Below the pieces are notes generated by a model. It was not told the origin of the DNA, did not search any database, and worked only from the letters and a program-made list of their open reading frames with translations. The position numbers and the translations under genes were made by a program. From Candidatus Binatia bacterium (lineage in GTDB: Bacteria > Desulfobacterota > Binatia > UBA9968 > JAJDTQ01), in the NCBI GenBank assembly GCA_022824205.1, contig JAJEAI010000150.1:1-60179 (forward strand): DNA of 60,179 nt, read 5' to 3'. Below, in pieces: positions 24,810 through 34,923 of this stretch; the first letter of the stretch is position 1; each line of letters starts with the position of its first letter.

Positions 24810-25907
24810 CTACCGCGTGTTGCGCCGCATGCTCACGTTGATGAGGAGCCCGAGGGCCAGCATGGTGGTCACCAGCGAGGACCCGCCGTAGCTGATGAGC
24901 GGCAGGGGGATGCCCACCACGGGGAGAAGTCCCGTGACCATGCCGATGTTGATGGTGAACTGCCAGAACAGCATGGCCGACACCCCCGCGGCCAGGAGCA
25001 CTCCGAAACGGTCCTGAGCCCGTCGCACCACCCGTAGCGCCAGCAGGATCAGCAGCGTATACGCGGTCAGCAGCACCACACATCCCGAGAACCCCCACTC
25101 TTCGGCAAACACCGCGAAGATGAAATCCGTATGCTGCTCGGGGAGGAACTCCAGGCGGTTCTGGCTGCCCTGGAGGTACCCCGTGCCCCAGAGACGTCCG
25201 GAGCCGATGGCGATCTTGGACTGCACCACGTGGTAGCCGGCGCCGAGAGGGTCCGACTCGGGGTTCATGAAGGTCCAGATGCGGGTCTGTTGATACGGTT
25301 TGAGGAACTGCCATCCGACGGGCAGGGCGGCGATGGCCGCCACGGTGAAATATACGAGGGAGCGCACGCGCAGCCCCGACATCACCACCACGGCCATGGC
25401 GATGAGGAAGATCAACACGGCCGTGCCCAGGTCCGGCTGCAGGAGAACCAGCAACAGCACCGGGGCGCACAGCATGAGCGGTACGCCCAGAGCGGTCAGC
25501 GAGTAGCCGGGCTCGTAGTAGCAAAGGCTCTTGGCGAGCACGAGCACGAGCACGATCTTGGCCAGCTCGGAGGGTTGAAGCGCGAAGAACCGCAGGTCCA
25601 GCCAGCGCTGGGAGCCGCCGCTGGTGATGCCGACGAGCAGCACGAGCCCGAGGAGGATGACCACCGCGCCGTAGATGGGGTACACCCAGCGGTTCAAGCG
25701 CTGGTAGTCCACCGAGAAGGCCACCACCATCCAGAAGAAACCGATGATGAGCCAGTAGGACTGCTTGGTGGCGAGGTAACGCGAGCACTCCTCGTCGACG
25801 CTGCAGGTGGCGCTGTAGATGGTGACGATCCCCAGCAGCGCCAGCGTGATGGAGAGGACGAACAGGGGCCAGTCGAAGCTGACCACGAGGCGACGGTCAA
25901 TTTGCAT
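24810..25907 (-). CDS. rodA: Rod-shape-determining SEDS glycosyltransferase RodA
   Basis: 365 aa integral membrane protein with about ten helices, the SEDS peptidoglycan polymerase of the elongasome. Conserved elements include WMVVAFSVDYQRLNRW, RWLDLRFFALQPSELAKI, LLQPDLGTAVL, the extracellular segment AIGSGRLWGTGYLQGSQ and the C-terminal PLISYGGSSLVTTMLALGL. It is the last gene of the mreB-mreC-mreD-mrdA-rodA operon; its start overlaps the end of mrdA by 11 bases. Confidence 0.96.
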   Translation of the reverse strand: MQIDRRLVVSFDWPLFVLSITLALLGIVTIYSATCSVDEECSRYLATKQSYWLIIGFFWMVVAFSVDYQRLNRWVYPIYGAVVILLGLVLLVGITSGGSQRWLDLRFFALQPSELAKIVLVLVLAKSLCYYEPGYSLTALGVPLMLCAPVLLLVLLQPDLGTAVLIFLIAMAVVVMSGLRVRSLVYFTVAAIAALPVGWQFLKPYQQTRIWTFMNPESDPLGAGYHVVQSKIAIGSGRLWGTGYLQGSQNRLEFLPEQHTDFIFAVFAEEWGFSGCVVLLTAYTLLILLALRVVRRAQDRFGVLLAAGVSAMLFWQFTINIGMVTGLLPVVGIPLPLISYGGSSLVTTMLALGLLINVSMRRNTR

Positions 25908-27786
25908 GTCGCGGCCGCTCGCCGAACAACCTGGTCAACTGCGCATCGGTCATTTCCACGTCGTCGGACTCGTCGTCGCCCGAGAGAAACCAGGCCTCGA
26001 CCACCTTGCGGGCGATGGGTGCGGCCGTGGCTCCCCCGCCTCCGCCGTGCTCCACGAGGGTGGCGACGGCGATTTCGGGCTTGTCCGTCGGCGCGTAGGC
26101 CACGAACCACGCGTGGTCCCGGATTTCGTAAGGCAGGTCTTTGCTCTTGACGGCTTCTCCGCGCATCTCCGCCACTTGTGCGGTCCCGGTCTTTCCGGCG
26201 ATGCTCACCAGGTCCGAGCGCGCGCGCCGGGCCGTGCCGCGCCGCCCGTGGACCACGTCGAACAGTGCCCGGCGGACGACTTCCAGAGTGCCCTTCTTGA
26301 GTTTCACCGTGGCGGCGCGCACCGGCCCGTATTCCTCCATCACCACGCCCTCGGGGGAAACGACCCGCTGGACGAACCACGGGCGATAGACGGTCCCGCC
26401 GTTGGCGACGGCCGCGACCATGCTCGCCATTTGAAGAGGCGTCGTCCCGATGAAACCCTGGCCGATGCCCACCAACGGGGTCTCGCCCGGATACCAGGGC
26501 GTGCCGAAACGCCGCCTCTTCCATGCCCGGTCCGGGACCAGCCCGGCGCTTTCGCCGTCGAGGGCGATACCGGTGGGCGAGCCCAGTCCGAAACGGCGCG
26601 CCCACTTGGCCATCTTGTCGACGCCCAGCCGTTGTGCCACCTGGTAGAAGTAGACGTCACAGGACTCTACCAGGGCCTTGTGCATGTCGACTTGGCCATG
26701 TCCATGCTTCTTCCAGTCCCTCAAAACGCGGTTGCCCACCTTGTAGGAGCCTCCGCAGAACAGCCGCTGGTCCGGGGAAATGACCCCTTCCTGCAGCGCG
26801 GCGAGGGCGGTCACGATCTTGAAGGTCGAGCCCGGCGGAAAATGACCTTGCAACGTCCTGTTGTGCAGCGGCGTTTCGCCGTCCTGGGTCAGTTCGCGCC
26901 ACTCGCGGGCCGTCAGCCCACGGGCGAAGGCGTTGGGATTGAAGGCGGGAGTGCTGACCAGGGCCAGCACGGCGCCGCTGTCGACGTCCAGGACGACGAC
27001 GGCGCCTTCCCGGCCCTTCAACGCGTCGTAGGCGGCCTGTTGCACGTCCATGTCCAGCGTCAACACGACGTTGTGGCCCGGCGTCGCCTTGAGCCGGTCG
27101 ATGACCCGGACCTTCTGTCCGGTGGCGTCCACCTCCACCCGTTCGCCGCCGCTGCGCCCGGAGAGGTGCGGCTCCCAAAGCTTCTCGAGTCCGGCCTGTC
27201 CGATCTCGTCGCCACTCCGGTAGCCCTTTCGGCGCAGGCCCCGCAACTGCTCGGTGCTGATCTCTCCGAGGTAGCCGAGCAGGTGGGCGGTCATGTCGTC
27301 GGTCAGATAGCTGCGCCGCGCCTTGACGCTCACGTGGATGCCCGGGAGGTCCAGTTGGTGTGTCTCCACCGCCACCACCGCGGGCCAATTCACGTCGCGG
27401 AGGAGGGTCACTCCCTTCGACCCGTTGGCGTGACGCGCCGTCTCCACGAGTTCCTCGGTGTCGGCTTCCAGCAGGTGCCCCAGACGCCGCAGCGGAGTGA
27501 GCCCGTTCGCGTCTTCGCCCGGCGCATAGCGCAGGTCGAAGGACGGCCGGCTGTGGATCAGCAGCCGCTGGTGGCGGTCGAACACCAGTCCGCGGACGGC
27601 GGGAATCCGTTCCAGCCGGATACGGTTGCTCTCGGACAGGACCGCGTACCGGTGGCCTTGCAGGATCTGGAGCATCCAGAGGCGGTAGGTCAGCAAGGCG
27701 AGGGCCAGCAGGACCAGGAGCGTGAAGAAGCGGATGCGTCCGCGGAACTCCGGCAGCGTTCGGGAGCTTGTCCTAAGAGGCAGCAT
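25897..27786 (-). CDS. mrdA: Penicillin-binding protein 2 (elongasome transpeptidase)
   Basis: 629 aa class B PBP. A membrane anchor (about 18-38) is followed by the dimerisation/pedestal domain and the transpeptidase domain. The active-site motifs are PGSTFKIV (SxxK), ESCDVYFYQ (SxN equivalent as S-C-D) and AGKTGTAQV (KTG). It crosslinks side-wall peptidoglycan with its partner RodA, encoded next and overlapping. Its start overlaps the end of mreD by 14 bases. Confidence 0.96.
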   Translation of the reverse strand: MLPLRTSSRTLPEFRGRIRFFTLLVLLALALLTYRLWMLQILQGHRYAVLSESNRIRLERIPAVRGLVFDRHQRLLIHSRPSFDLRYAPGEDANGLTPLRRLGHLLEADTEELVETARHANGSKGVTLLRDVNWPAVVAVETHQLDLPGIHVSVKARRSYLTDDMTAHLLGYLGEISTEQLRGLRRKGYRSGDEIGQAGLEKLWEPHLSGRSGGERVEVDATGQKVRVIDRLKATPGHNVVLTLDMDVQQAAYDALKGREGAVVVLDVDSGAVLALVSTPAFNPNAFARGLTAREWRELTQDGETPLHNRTLQGHFPPGSTFKIVTALAALQEGVISPDQRLFCGGSYKVGNRVLRDWKKHGHGQVDMHKALVESCDVYFYQVAQRLGVDKMAKWARRFGLGSPTGIALDGESAGLVPDRAWKRRRFGTPWYPGETPLVGIGQGFIGTTPLQMASMVAAVANGGTVYRPWFVQRVVSPEGVVMEEYGPVRAATVKLKKGTLEVVRRALFDVVHGRRGTARRARSDLVSIAGKTGTAQVAEMRGEAVKSKDLPYEIRDHAWFVAYAPTDKPEIAVATLVEHGGGGGATAAPIARKVVEAWFLSGDDESDDVEMTDAQLTRLFGERPRHAN

Positions 27787-28297
27787 TGGCGAGGGAGGAG
27801 GGCTTCTTCGTGGTTTCCATGCGGTTCTGGATGGAGCGAAGCATCATGAACAGGGGCGGTGCGATGCACGCGGAGAAGAGGGCCTCCCGCAAGACGGCGT
27901 CGCCGATCACCATCCAGTTGGCGGCGGACAACTCGAACAGCGGGGAAATGGCGATCAACGCACCTACCTTCAGCCATACGGCGATGAACACGGTGACGGC
28001 GCTGATCAGCGGACCCTTGGCCCATACGTATCGAAACACAAGGTAGACCACGAGAAAGACCGCGGAGAACGCCAGGGCGTTGACGCCGGGTTGCGGACTG
28101 GACAGGATGTCGATGGCGTATCCGAGGAGGAAGGTCGCCCACACGGCATCCACCCGCGGCCGGTTGAGCGCCCAGTACACGCACAGGACAAGGGTCAGGT
28201 CGGGAATGATGGGCGTCCAGCTCGCCAGGTGCAGGACCGTGGCCTGAAGGACGACGAAGATCAGGCCGATACCGAAAAAGACCAGTGACAGGTTCAT
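27773..28297 (-). CDS. mreD: Rod-shape-determining protein MreD
   Basis: 174 aa, six predicted hydrophobic helices, the small membrane subunit of the elongasome that links MreC, MreB and the synthases. The sequence is poorly conserved in general, but the pattern LTLVLCVYWALNRPRVDAVW with FLLGYAIDILSSPQPGVNAL is typical. The position between mreC and mrdA, with ATGA overlap to mreC and overlap with mrdA, makes the call secure. Confidence 0.92.
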   Translation of the reverse strand: MNLSLVFFGIGLIFVVLQATVLHLASWTPIIPDLTLVLCVYWALNRPRVDAVWATFLLGYAIDILSSPQPGVNALAFSAVFLVVYLVFRYVWAKGPLISAVTVFIAVWLKVGALIAISPLFELSAANWMVIGDAVLREALFSACIAPPLFMMLRSIQNRMETTKKPSSLANAAS

Positions 28298-29274
28298 GGT
28301 GTAGCGGAGGGCGTTCCCCGCGAATCCCGGCGCGGCGTGGATGAGTAGGCCGGCCGTGGTTTGTCGGAGATGAAGAGGACCTCTTCCATCACCAATGGAT
28401 CCACCGAAAGGGAAACCCGGACGCGGCGGAAAAGCCCTGGCCCGTCGTCGGAGATGCCGATGATGGTGCCCACCAGAAGTCCCTTGGGGAACGTTCCGTC
28501 CAGCCCCGAGGTGATGAGCCTGTCGCCGTGACGGATGTCCTCGTTGCGGCCCATGTACTTGACGATGGGCTCTCCATCCACGGAGCCCGAGACGATGCCG
28601 CGCACCCTTGTCCGCTGGGTGATGATGTCGATGCCGCTCTTGTGGTCCGTGAGCAGCAGGACCTTGGCGGTGTCATCGGCGACCGAGACAACCCTGCCCA
28701 CGACTCCCCTGGGCGTGATCACCGCCATGCCCCGATGGATGCCCGAGCCGGCGCCCTTGTCCACCGTGATGGTGCGGAACCAACTGCTGGCGCTGTTGCT
28801 GATCACCGTGGCCGCCACCGACTCCCGCAGGATCCGGGTACGGATCTCCAGCAGCTCGGTCAGACGGTCGTTGGCCAGCTTGGCCTCGAAGAGCCGGTTG
28901 CGCTCGGCTTCGAGGGCCGCGATCTGTTCCTTCAGGGCTTGGTTCTCATTCCACAGGTCCTTGAAAGCGACGTAGTTGATTTGCAGGTTCCGGATCGTCG
29001 CGCCCAGCGCATGGAGCGACTTCTGCAGCGGCTTGACCGATTGGGAAAGGACCCGGGTGACCGGGTCTCCCCTCTCCGGGGAGGTGGAGGAAACCGTGAC
29101 GACGTAGAATGCCAAGGCAAGCGCGCACACGGAATGGATCGGCAACCGGTACCGCCGCAGCATGGTCAGGGCCAGAAACCCGGTCTTGCTGGTGCGGTCG
29201 GACTGGCGGGATTGCGCCGCGTGCGGCGCCGAGCGGGGCGAGTCCGCAGTTTTCCCTTTCCTGGCTGCGGCCAC
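28294..29274 (-). CDS. mreC: Rod-shape-determining protein MreC
   Basis: 326 aa from a GTG at 29274, which lies 17 bases after the mreB stop and has AAGGGA upstream; an ATG at 29163 without a ribosome site would give 289 aa. A basic tail and one membrane helix (LPIHSVCALALAFYVVTV) are followed by a coiled coil (NENQALKEQIAALEAERNRL) and the beta-rich MreC domain with GMAVITPRGVVGRVV, LLLTDHKSGID and RLITSGLDGTFPKGLLVGTI. It is the periplasmic scaffold of the elongasome. Its end overlaps mreD by four bases. Confidence 0.93.
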   Translation of the reverse strand: MAAARKGKTADSPRSAPHAAQSRQSDRTSKTGFLALTMLRRYRLPIHSVCALALAFYVVTVSSTSPERGDPVTRVLSQSVKPLQKSLHALGATIRNLQINYVAFKDLWNENQALKEQIAALEAERNRLFEAKLANDRLTELLEIRTRILRESVAATVISNSASSWFRTITVDKGAGSGIHRGMAVITPRGVVGRVVSVADDTAKVLLLTDHKSGIDIITQRTRVRGIVSGSVDGEPIVKYMGRNEDIRHGDRLITSGLDGTFPKGLLVGTIIGISDDGPGLFRRVRVSLSVDPLVMEEVLFISDKPRPAYSSTPRRDSRGTPSATP

Positions 29275-29291
29275 GTGCGTTCTCTGTCCCT

Positions 29292-30338
<1,047 letters not shown>

Positions 30339-30371
30339 TTACGCGTCAATGACAGGCTGGAAACCGAATCA

Positions 30372-30400
30372 AAGATATCAGAAGTCAATCTACGGTACAA
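30372..30400 (-). promoter_or_regulatory. Possible mre operon promoter
   Basis: On the minus strand TTGTAC (30400-30395), a 17-base spacer and TATCTT (30377-30372) make a moderate promoter about 40 bases before the mreB start. The gap is noticeably AT-richer than its surroundings. Confidence 0.3.
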
Positions 30401-30449
30401 CATAACAGGATGGTCGCGCGGCGGACGGCGGCTCGGGCCGTTCATCCGC

Positions 30450-30478
30450 TTCACATCATGACGGCGGCTACCTATAAT
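30450..30478 (+). promoter_or_regulatory. ppiD promoter
   Basis: TTCACA (30450-30455), 17-base spacer, perfect TATAAT (30473-30478). Transcription would start near 30485, giving a leader of about 79 bases before the ppiD ATG at 30564, which has its own GAGGAG ribosome site. Confidence 0.6.
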
Positions 30479-30563
30479 GACACGGTTTCGCCCGCGGACG
30501 ATTGCCCGTGGAAAGCGGGGTTCGGGGCGAACAGACGGGAAAGTCGAGAGGAGCTTTTCGGAA

Positions 30564-32453
30564 ATGCTTGACGTGTTGCGGAAACGAAAACGGTCGTGGC
30601 TGGTGCTGCTCTTGCTCGGGGTCGGTGTGCTGGCGTTCGTCATGGTCGGCGTGGGTCCCCAAGGGGGACAGCAGCAGGTCGTGACCATCGCCGAGGTGAA
30701 CGGCGATCAGATCACCTACACCGAGCTCGAAAGCCAGTATTATCGAATGCTTCAGACCTACCGGCAACTGGCCGGCGGGCGGTTGTCGCCCGCCGACATC
30801 GAGGCGCTCAACCTGCGCGGCCAGTTGCTGGAGGAGTTGATCCAGCAGCGCTTGCTGTTGCAGGCCGCACACGATCTGGGTCTCAAGGTCACGGACAGCG
30901 AGCTGGCCGACGGCATCGCGCGTCATCCGGCCTTCCAGGCGGGAGGCCGCTTCGACCGGAACGCCTACCGCCTGGCGCTGCGCGGGCAGGGCCTGACCCC
31001 GGCGGAGTTCGAGACGCAGCAGCGGGCGGCGCTGGCGATCCAGAAGCTCCGGAATCTCGTCGGGGACTCCATACCGGTGACCGCGGCGGAAGTCGAGGAA
31101 CGCTACCGCGTGGAGAACGAGGAGATCGCGCTGGATTACGTTCGCTTCGACACCGACGACTTCGCCGAGGGAGTCGAGTTGACGGACGAGGAGATCCAGG
31201 CCTACTACGACGGCAACGGGACGCTGTTGCGCGAGCCCCTCAAGGTCAGGACGCGCTACGTGGAGTATCGCGTGGACCGCTTCGCCGCGGACGTCGAGGT
31301 GTCGGATGCGGACATCCAGGCCTACTACGACGTGTACCGCGAACGGCGGTTCCGCCAGCCGGAGGCCGTGAAATTCAGTCAGATCTTCATCGAAGGGGTC
31401 TCCCCCGAAGACAAGGCCGCGGCGCGCCGGCAACTGGAAGCGATCCTGAAGCAAGCCCGCGAAGGAGCCGATTTCGCCGAGCTGGCGAAACAGCACTCCC
31501 AGGACGAGAGCGCTGCCGAAGGGGGCGACATGGGCTTCGTCGTCCGCGGACAGCTCGTGGCCGCGCTCGACGAGGCGCTCTTCGCCCTGGAGGAGGGTGG
31601 CGTCAGCGACGTGGTCGAGAGCGCCGGCGGGTTGCACCTGCTGAAGGCCGTCGAGCGGCGGCAGGACAAGATCAGCGAGTTGGAAGAGGTGCGCGAGGAG
31701 ATCGTCGAGGCGCTCAAGCGGGAGCGCGGCGGCGCGCGCGCGGCGCGTGCCGTGGAGGATGACCGGGAAAGAGCGCTGGACGGCGTGGCGCTGGCGCAGG
31801 TGGCAAGGGAGCGCGGCATCGAACCGGGCGAGACGCGCCTGTTCAGCGCGGGCGAGATCCTCGACGCCATCGGCGACGTGGAGGAGTTCTATCGCGCCGC
31901 CCTCACGCTCCGGCCGGACCAGACCGGTCCCATCGCCACCTCTCCGGACGCGCTGTACCTCCTCGAGGGGGCCGAGCGGGTCGAGCCGGCGGTGCCGCCG
32001 CTGGACGACGTAAAGGAACGGATCCAGGAGACGCTCACGCGCAGGAAGGCGCGCGCGGCGACACAGGAAAAGGCGGACGCGTTTCTGGCCGAGGTCAAGG
32101 GCGGGACGGACCTGCGCGAGGGCGCGGCGGCTCAGGGCCTCACGGTCGAGGACACGGGCCTCTTTCCGCGCAAGCAGGCCGACATTCCCGAGATCGGCAT
32201 ACTGCCGCTGCCCCTCGGGCGGCTTACTGTGTCCAAGGCCAATCCGGTGGTGGAGACGGCCTACGCCCAAGGCGACTCGGTCTACGTGATGGTGCTGCGG
32301 ACCACGGTTGCAGCCGACCTCGCGGGTCTGGAGAAGGAAAAGGAGGGCCTCGCGCGGCAGATACGCGAGGAAAAAGGGCAGCGTGCCTTCGGTCGTTTGA
32401 TCGAGACCCTCAAGGCCAACGCCAGGATCGAGATCCACCCGGAATTCATCTGA
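30564..32453 (+). CDS. ppiD: Periplasmic peptidyl-prolyl isomerase PpiD/SurA-like
   Basis: 629 aa. A basic start and one N-terminal membrane helix (about 11-30) tether a large periplasmic part. There are a SurA_N-type domain (AEVNGDQITYTELESQYYRM ... EELIQQRLLLQAA) and a parvulin domain at about residues 265-365 (VKFSQIFIEG, REGADFAELAKQHSQD, GGDMGFV, AGGLHLLKAVERR), then a long helical tail. The plan matches PpiD, a folding helper at the Sec translocon. The ATG at 30564 has GAGGAG 11 bases upstream. The phosphatase gene follows after 15 bases. Confidence 0.92.
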   Translation: MLDVLRKRKRSWLVLLLLGVGVLAFVMVGVGPQGGQQQVVTIAEVNGDQITYTELESQYYRMLQTYRQLAGGRLSPADIEALNLRGQLLEELIQQRLLLQAAHDLGLKVTDSELADGIARHPAFQAGGRFDRNAYRLALRGQGLTPAEFETQQRAALAIQKLRNLVGDSIPVTAAEVEERYRVENEEIALDYVRFDTDDFAEGVELTDEEIQAYYDGNGTLLREPLKVRTRYVEYRVDRFAADVEVSDADIQAYYDVYRERRFRQPEAVKFSQIFIEGVSPEDKAAARRQLEAILKQAREGADFAELAKQHSQDESAAEGGDMGFVVRGQLVAALDEALFALEEGGVSDVVESAGGLHLLKAVERRQDKISELEEVREEIVEALKRERGGARAARAVEDDRERALDGVALAQVARERGIEPGETRLFSAGEILDAIGDVEEFYRAALTLRPDQTGPIATSPDALYLLEGAERVEPAVPPLDDVKERIQETLTRRKARAATQEKADAFLAEVKGGTDLREGAAAQGLTVEDTGLFPRKQADIPEIGILPLPLGRLTVSKANPVVETAYAQGDSVYVMVLRTTVAADLAGLEKEKEGLARQIREEKGQRAFGRLIETLKANARIEIHPEFI

Positions 32454-32468
32454 CGCGCCCACCCTCTC

Positions 32469-33083
32469 ATGCAGATCTTCCTGCTACGCCACGGCGAGAC
32501 CCGCTGGAACCACGAGGGGCGGTGCCAGGGGAGCTCGGACATCGAGTTGAACGAGACCGGCCAGCGTCAGGCCAGCGAGGTGGCCGCGCATCTCAGCCGC
32601 AGGCGCATCGACGCGGTGTACTCCAGCGACCTGCGGCGCGCCCGGGAGACCGCGGAGATCGTCGGCGGCCCCCACGAAGCCCCCGTCCGGGTCGAGCCGG
32701 ATCTGCGCGAGCTCGACCACGGCGAGATGGAGGGGCTCACGTTCGTGGAGGTTCGGGAGCGGTTCGGGGAGTTGATCGAGCGATGGCGCACCCAGCCCGT
32801 GGGCGTGGAGCTGCCCGGGGGCGAGCGGCTGCTTGACGTGGACCGCCGGGTCTGGTCCGCGCTGAACCGCATCGTCGGCGGCCACGACGACGCCGATACG
32901 ATCGTCGTGGTGAGTCACAGCTTCCCGATCCTTTCGGCCCTGTGCCGCATCAGCGGGACCCCGCTGAACCAGTACCGCACGTTCCATCTCAAGCCCTGCG
33001 AACTCAGCCACGTGAGCTTTACACGGTCCGAAGGCTGGGCCATCCGGGAGGCGGTGGCGGATCCGGTGCGGGTGTGCGAGTGA
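32469..33083 (+). CDS. Histidine phosphatase family protein (phosphoglycerate-mutase-like)
   Basis: 204 aa. The phospho-accepting His is in FLLRHGETRWN near the N-terminus, with ELNETGQRQASEVA, YSSDLRRARETAEI, and the second catalytic His in VVVSHSFPI. Such proteins include CobC, GpmB and PhoE-type phosphatases; sequence alone does not settle the substrate. Note the charged LDHGEMEGLTFVEVRERFGE segment, typical of the branch. It starts 15 bases after ppiD and precedes gloA by 57 bases. Confidence 0.9.
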   Translation: MQIFLLRHGETRWNHEGRCQGSSDIELNETGQRQASEVAAHLSRRRIDAVYSSDLRRARETAEIVGGPHEAPVRVEPDLRELDHGEMEGLTFVEVRERFGELIERWRTQPVGVELPGGERLLDVDRRVWSALNRIVGGHDDADTIVVVSHSFPILSALCRISGTPLNQYRTFHLKPCELSHVSFTRSEGWAIREAVADPVRVCE

Positions 33084-33140
33084 GCCCAAGGCGCGCGGGC
33101 GGCCGGGTCCGCCGCCGGCAACGCAGGAAAGGAGAATGCC

Positions 33141-33527
33141 ATGAGAATCGTTCACACCATGATCCGGGTCAAGCACCTGGACGAGAGCCTCAAGTTCTAT
33201 TGTGACGGATTGGGGATGAAGGTCCTGAAGCAGAAGGACTACGAGTCCGGCCGCTTCACCAACACCTTCGTGGGGTACGGCTCCGAAGAGGACAACGCCG
33301 TCATCGAGCTGACCTACAACTGGGACACCCACGAGTACGACGTGGGCGACGGCTTCGGCCACATCGCCATCGGTGTGCCCGACGTCTACGCCACCTGCGA
33401 CGACCTGCGCGAGAAGGGAGTCAAGATCACCCGCGACGCCGGTCCCATGAAGCACGGCGGCGGGGTCATCGCGTTCGTCGAGGATCCCAACGGTTACAAG
33501 ATCGAGTTGACCACGCGGAAGGAGTAG
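33141..33527 (+). CDS. gloA: Lactoylglutathione lyase (glyoxalase I)
   Basis: 128 aa vicinal-oxygen-chelate protein that detoxifies methylglyoxal with glutathione. The four metal ligands fall at H5, E56, H74 and E122, the same positions as in E. coli glyoxalase I. The motifs HTMIRVKHLDESLKFYCDGL, DGFGHIAIGVPDVYATCD and FVEDPNGYKIEL are diagnostic. AGGAAAGGAGA lies just before the ATG. It converges on the amidohydrolase gene 22 bases downstream. Confidence 0.95.
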   Translation: MRIVHTMIRVKHLDESLKFYCDGLGMKVLKQKDYESGRFTNTFVGYGSEEDNAVIELTYNWDTHEYDVGDGFGHIAIGVPDVYATCDDLREKGVKITRDAGPMKHGGGVIAFVEDPNGYKIELTTRKE

Positions 33528-33548
33528 GGGAGTCGCGGGACCGGCTTC

Positions 33549-34478
33549 CTACAGCCGCAGCATCGCGCGCGACGTCCGCTCCGTGCGCGAGCGCATTTCC
33601 GAAGCGTTCTCCTGCTCGTCCACGACGGTCAACGCCTTCTTGAGCGGTCCCAGCCCGCCGCAGTAGTCCGAGCCGAAGACGATGCCCTCGGCACCCATCA
33701 CGTCGGCCAGGAAGGGCAGCGCCTTGGGCCGGACGCTCGCCGTGTCGATGCAGAAGTGCTTCAGGAAGATGTCGGAGTAGCGCGTCTCGCCTTCCGGTCC
33801 CTTGTGTTGCCAGAACATCCTTTGGACCAGCAGCGGGATGCCGCCGCCGCCGCTTCGTATCACCACCCGGAGCTTCGGGTAACGGTCGAAGAAGCCGCTG
33901 GCGATCATGCGCATGACACACTCGTTCACGCTCGCGTCCGACAGCACGCTGTACGCCACCCCGGCGCCGCCGTCCTCCAGCCGCTGGAGGGTGGGATCCT
34001 TGGCGTTGCCGCTGCCGTGAAGGAAAAGCGGCAGGCCCAGCTCCGACACCTTGGCGAACACCGGGTCGAGGTCCGGCAGGTCCACCTTCATCTCTCCGTC
34101 CACCCGCGGGTAGATGAGCACCGCCTTGAAGCCGCGGGCGGCCATGCGCTCGATCTCCTCCACCGATTCCGCGACGTTCTTGAGTGACAGTGCGGTGATG
34201 CCGCCGAAGCGGTCCGTATGGCCGCCGATGCGTTCCGCCAGCACGTCGTTGGACAGGCGCGCCATCGCCATGGCGTCGGCGCCGTCGAGCTGGTCCGCGT
34301 CCTCGCTCGCCCCCTGGCAGACGAGCTGGAAGTCTATCCCCGCCTCGTCCAGCTCGGCGAGTCGCCTGTCGAAGTCCACCGAATCGTAGCCGTCGACCTT
34401 GGGCGCCTTCCCGGCCTTCTGCTTGAACGCGTCCACGACCTCCGGGGCCGTATGGTGTGAATGCCAGTCGATCAACAT
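33549..34478 (-). CDS. Amidohydrolase (amidohydrolase-2 family)
   Basis: 309 aa from the ATG at 34478, which has GGAGGA upstream; an in-frame start seven codons earlier is less likely. The N-terminal metal motif is LIDWHSHHTAPEVVD, and later elements are LGLPLFLHGSGN, VIRSGGGGIPLLVQR and the C-terminal metal Asp in IVFGSDYCGGLGP. It is distantly similar to the ACMSD-like enzyme at 7819-8820 but not a close paralogue. It stands alone, next to a 445-base repeat region. Substrate unknown. Confidence 0.86.
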   Translation of the reverse strand: MLIDWHSHHTAPEVVDAFKQKAGKAPKVDGYDSVDFDRRLAELDEAGIDFQLVCQGASEDADQLDGADAMAMARLSNDVLAERIGGHTDRFGGITALSLKNVAESVEEIERMAARGFKAVLIYPRVDGEMKVDLPDLDPVFAKVSELGLPLFLHGSGNAKDPTLQRLEDGGAGVAYSVLSDASVNECVMRMIASGFFDRYPKLRVVIRSGGGGIPLLVQRMFWQHKGPEGETRYSDIFLKHFCIDTASVRPKALPFLADVMGAEGIVFGSDYCGGLGPLKKALTVVDEQENASEMRSRTERTSRAMLRL

Positions 34479-34560
34479 TGCTTGGTTTCCTCCAATCACC
34501 GAACCATGAAGCGCGAATTATAGGACTTGAGATTCCATCGGGTCAATGCCGTTGTGAACG

Positions 34561-34809
34561 TCATTCGCGCGAAACAGGCTGTGTCGAAATACCAGTCAAG
34601 ACGACATTCCCAGCCCCCCAATACGTCATACCCGGCCCTCCAATACGTCATACCCGGCTCTCCAATACGTCATTCCCGCGGAAGCGGGAATCCAGGGGTG
34701 GTTGTGTGGCGGCCCATTGCCCCAGGCCCACCCCGCCTGGATTCCCGCTTCCGCGGGAATGACGTATTGGAGGGCCGGGTATGACGTATTGGGGGGCTGG
34801 GAATGACGT
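34561..34809. repeat. Complex intergenic palindrome: hairpin element with tandem flanking units
   Basis: The 445-base gap 34479-34923 holds no gene. 34561-34588 is a reverse copy of the second repeat module (GCGCGAAACAGGCTGTGTCG). The hairpin core arms are 34668-34694 and 34736-34763. Outside the core both arms carry short tandem units around CCAATACGTCATACCCGG: two further units on the left (34602-34667) against one on the right (34764-34809), so the palindrome extends to about 200 bases. The extra left unit looks like a slippage duplication. Confidence 0.85.
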
Positions 34810-34923
34810 GATCCACCTCGTTAATTTGACTGGCCCGGACGCTTGGGCTAATCGTGGGGAAACATCATCCAGACCCTGTCAATACGTGATGCGCGTGGGG
34901 ACGGGCCTTTCGGGAGGAACCGC

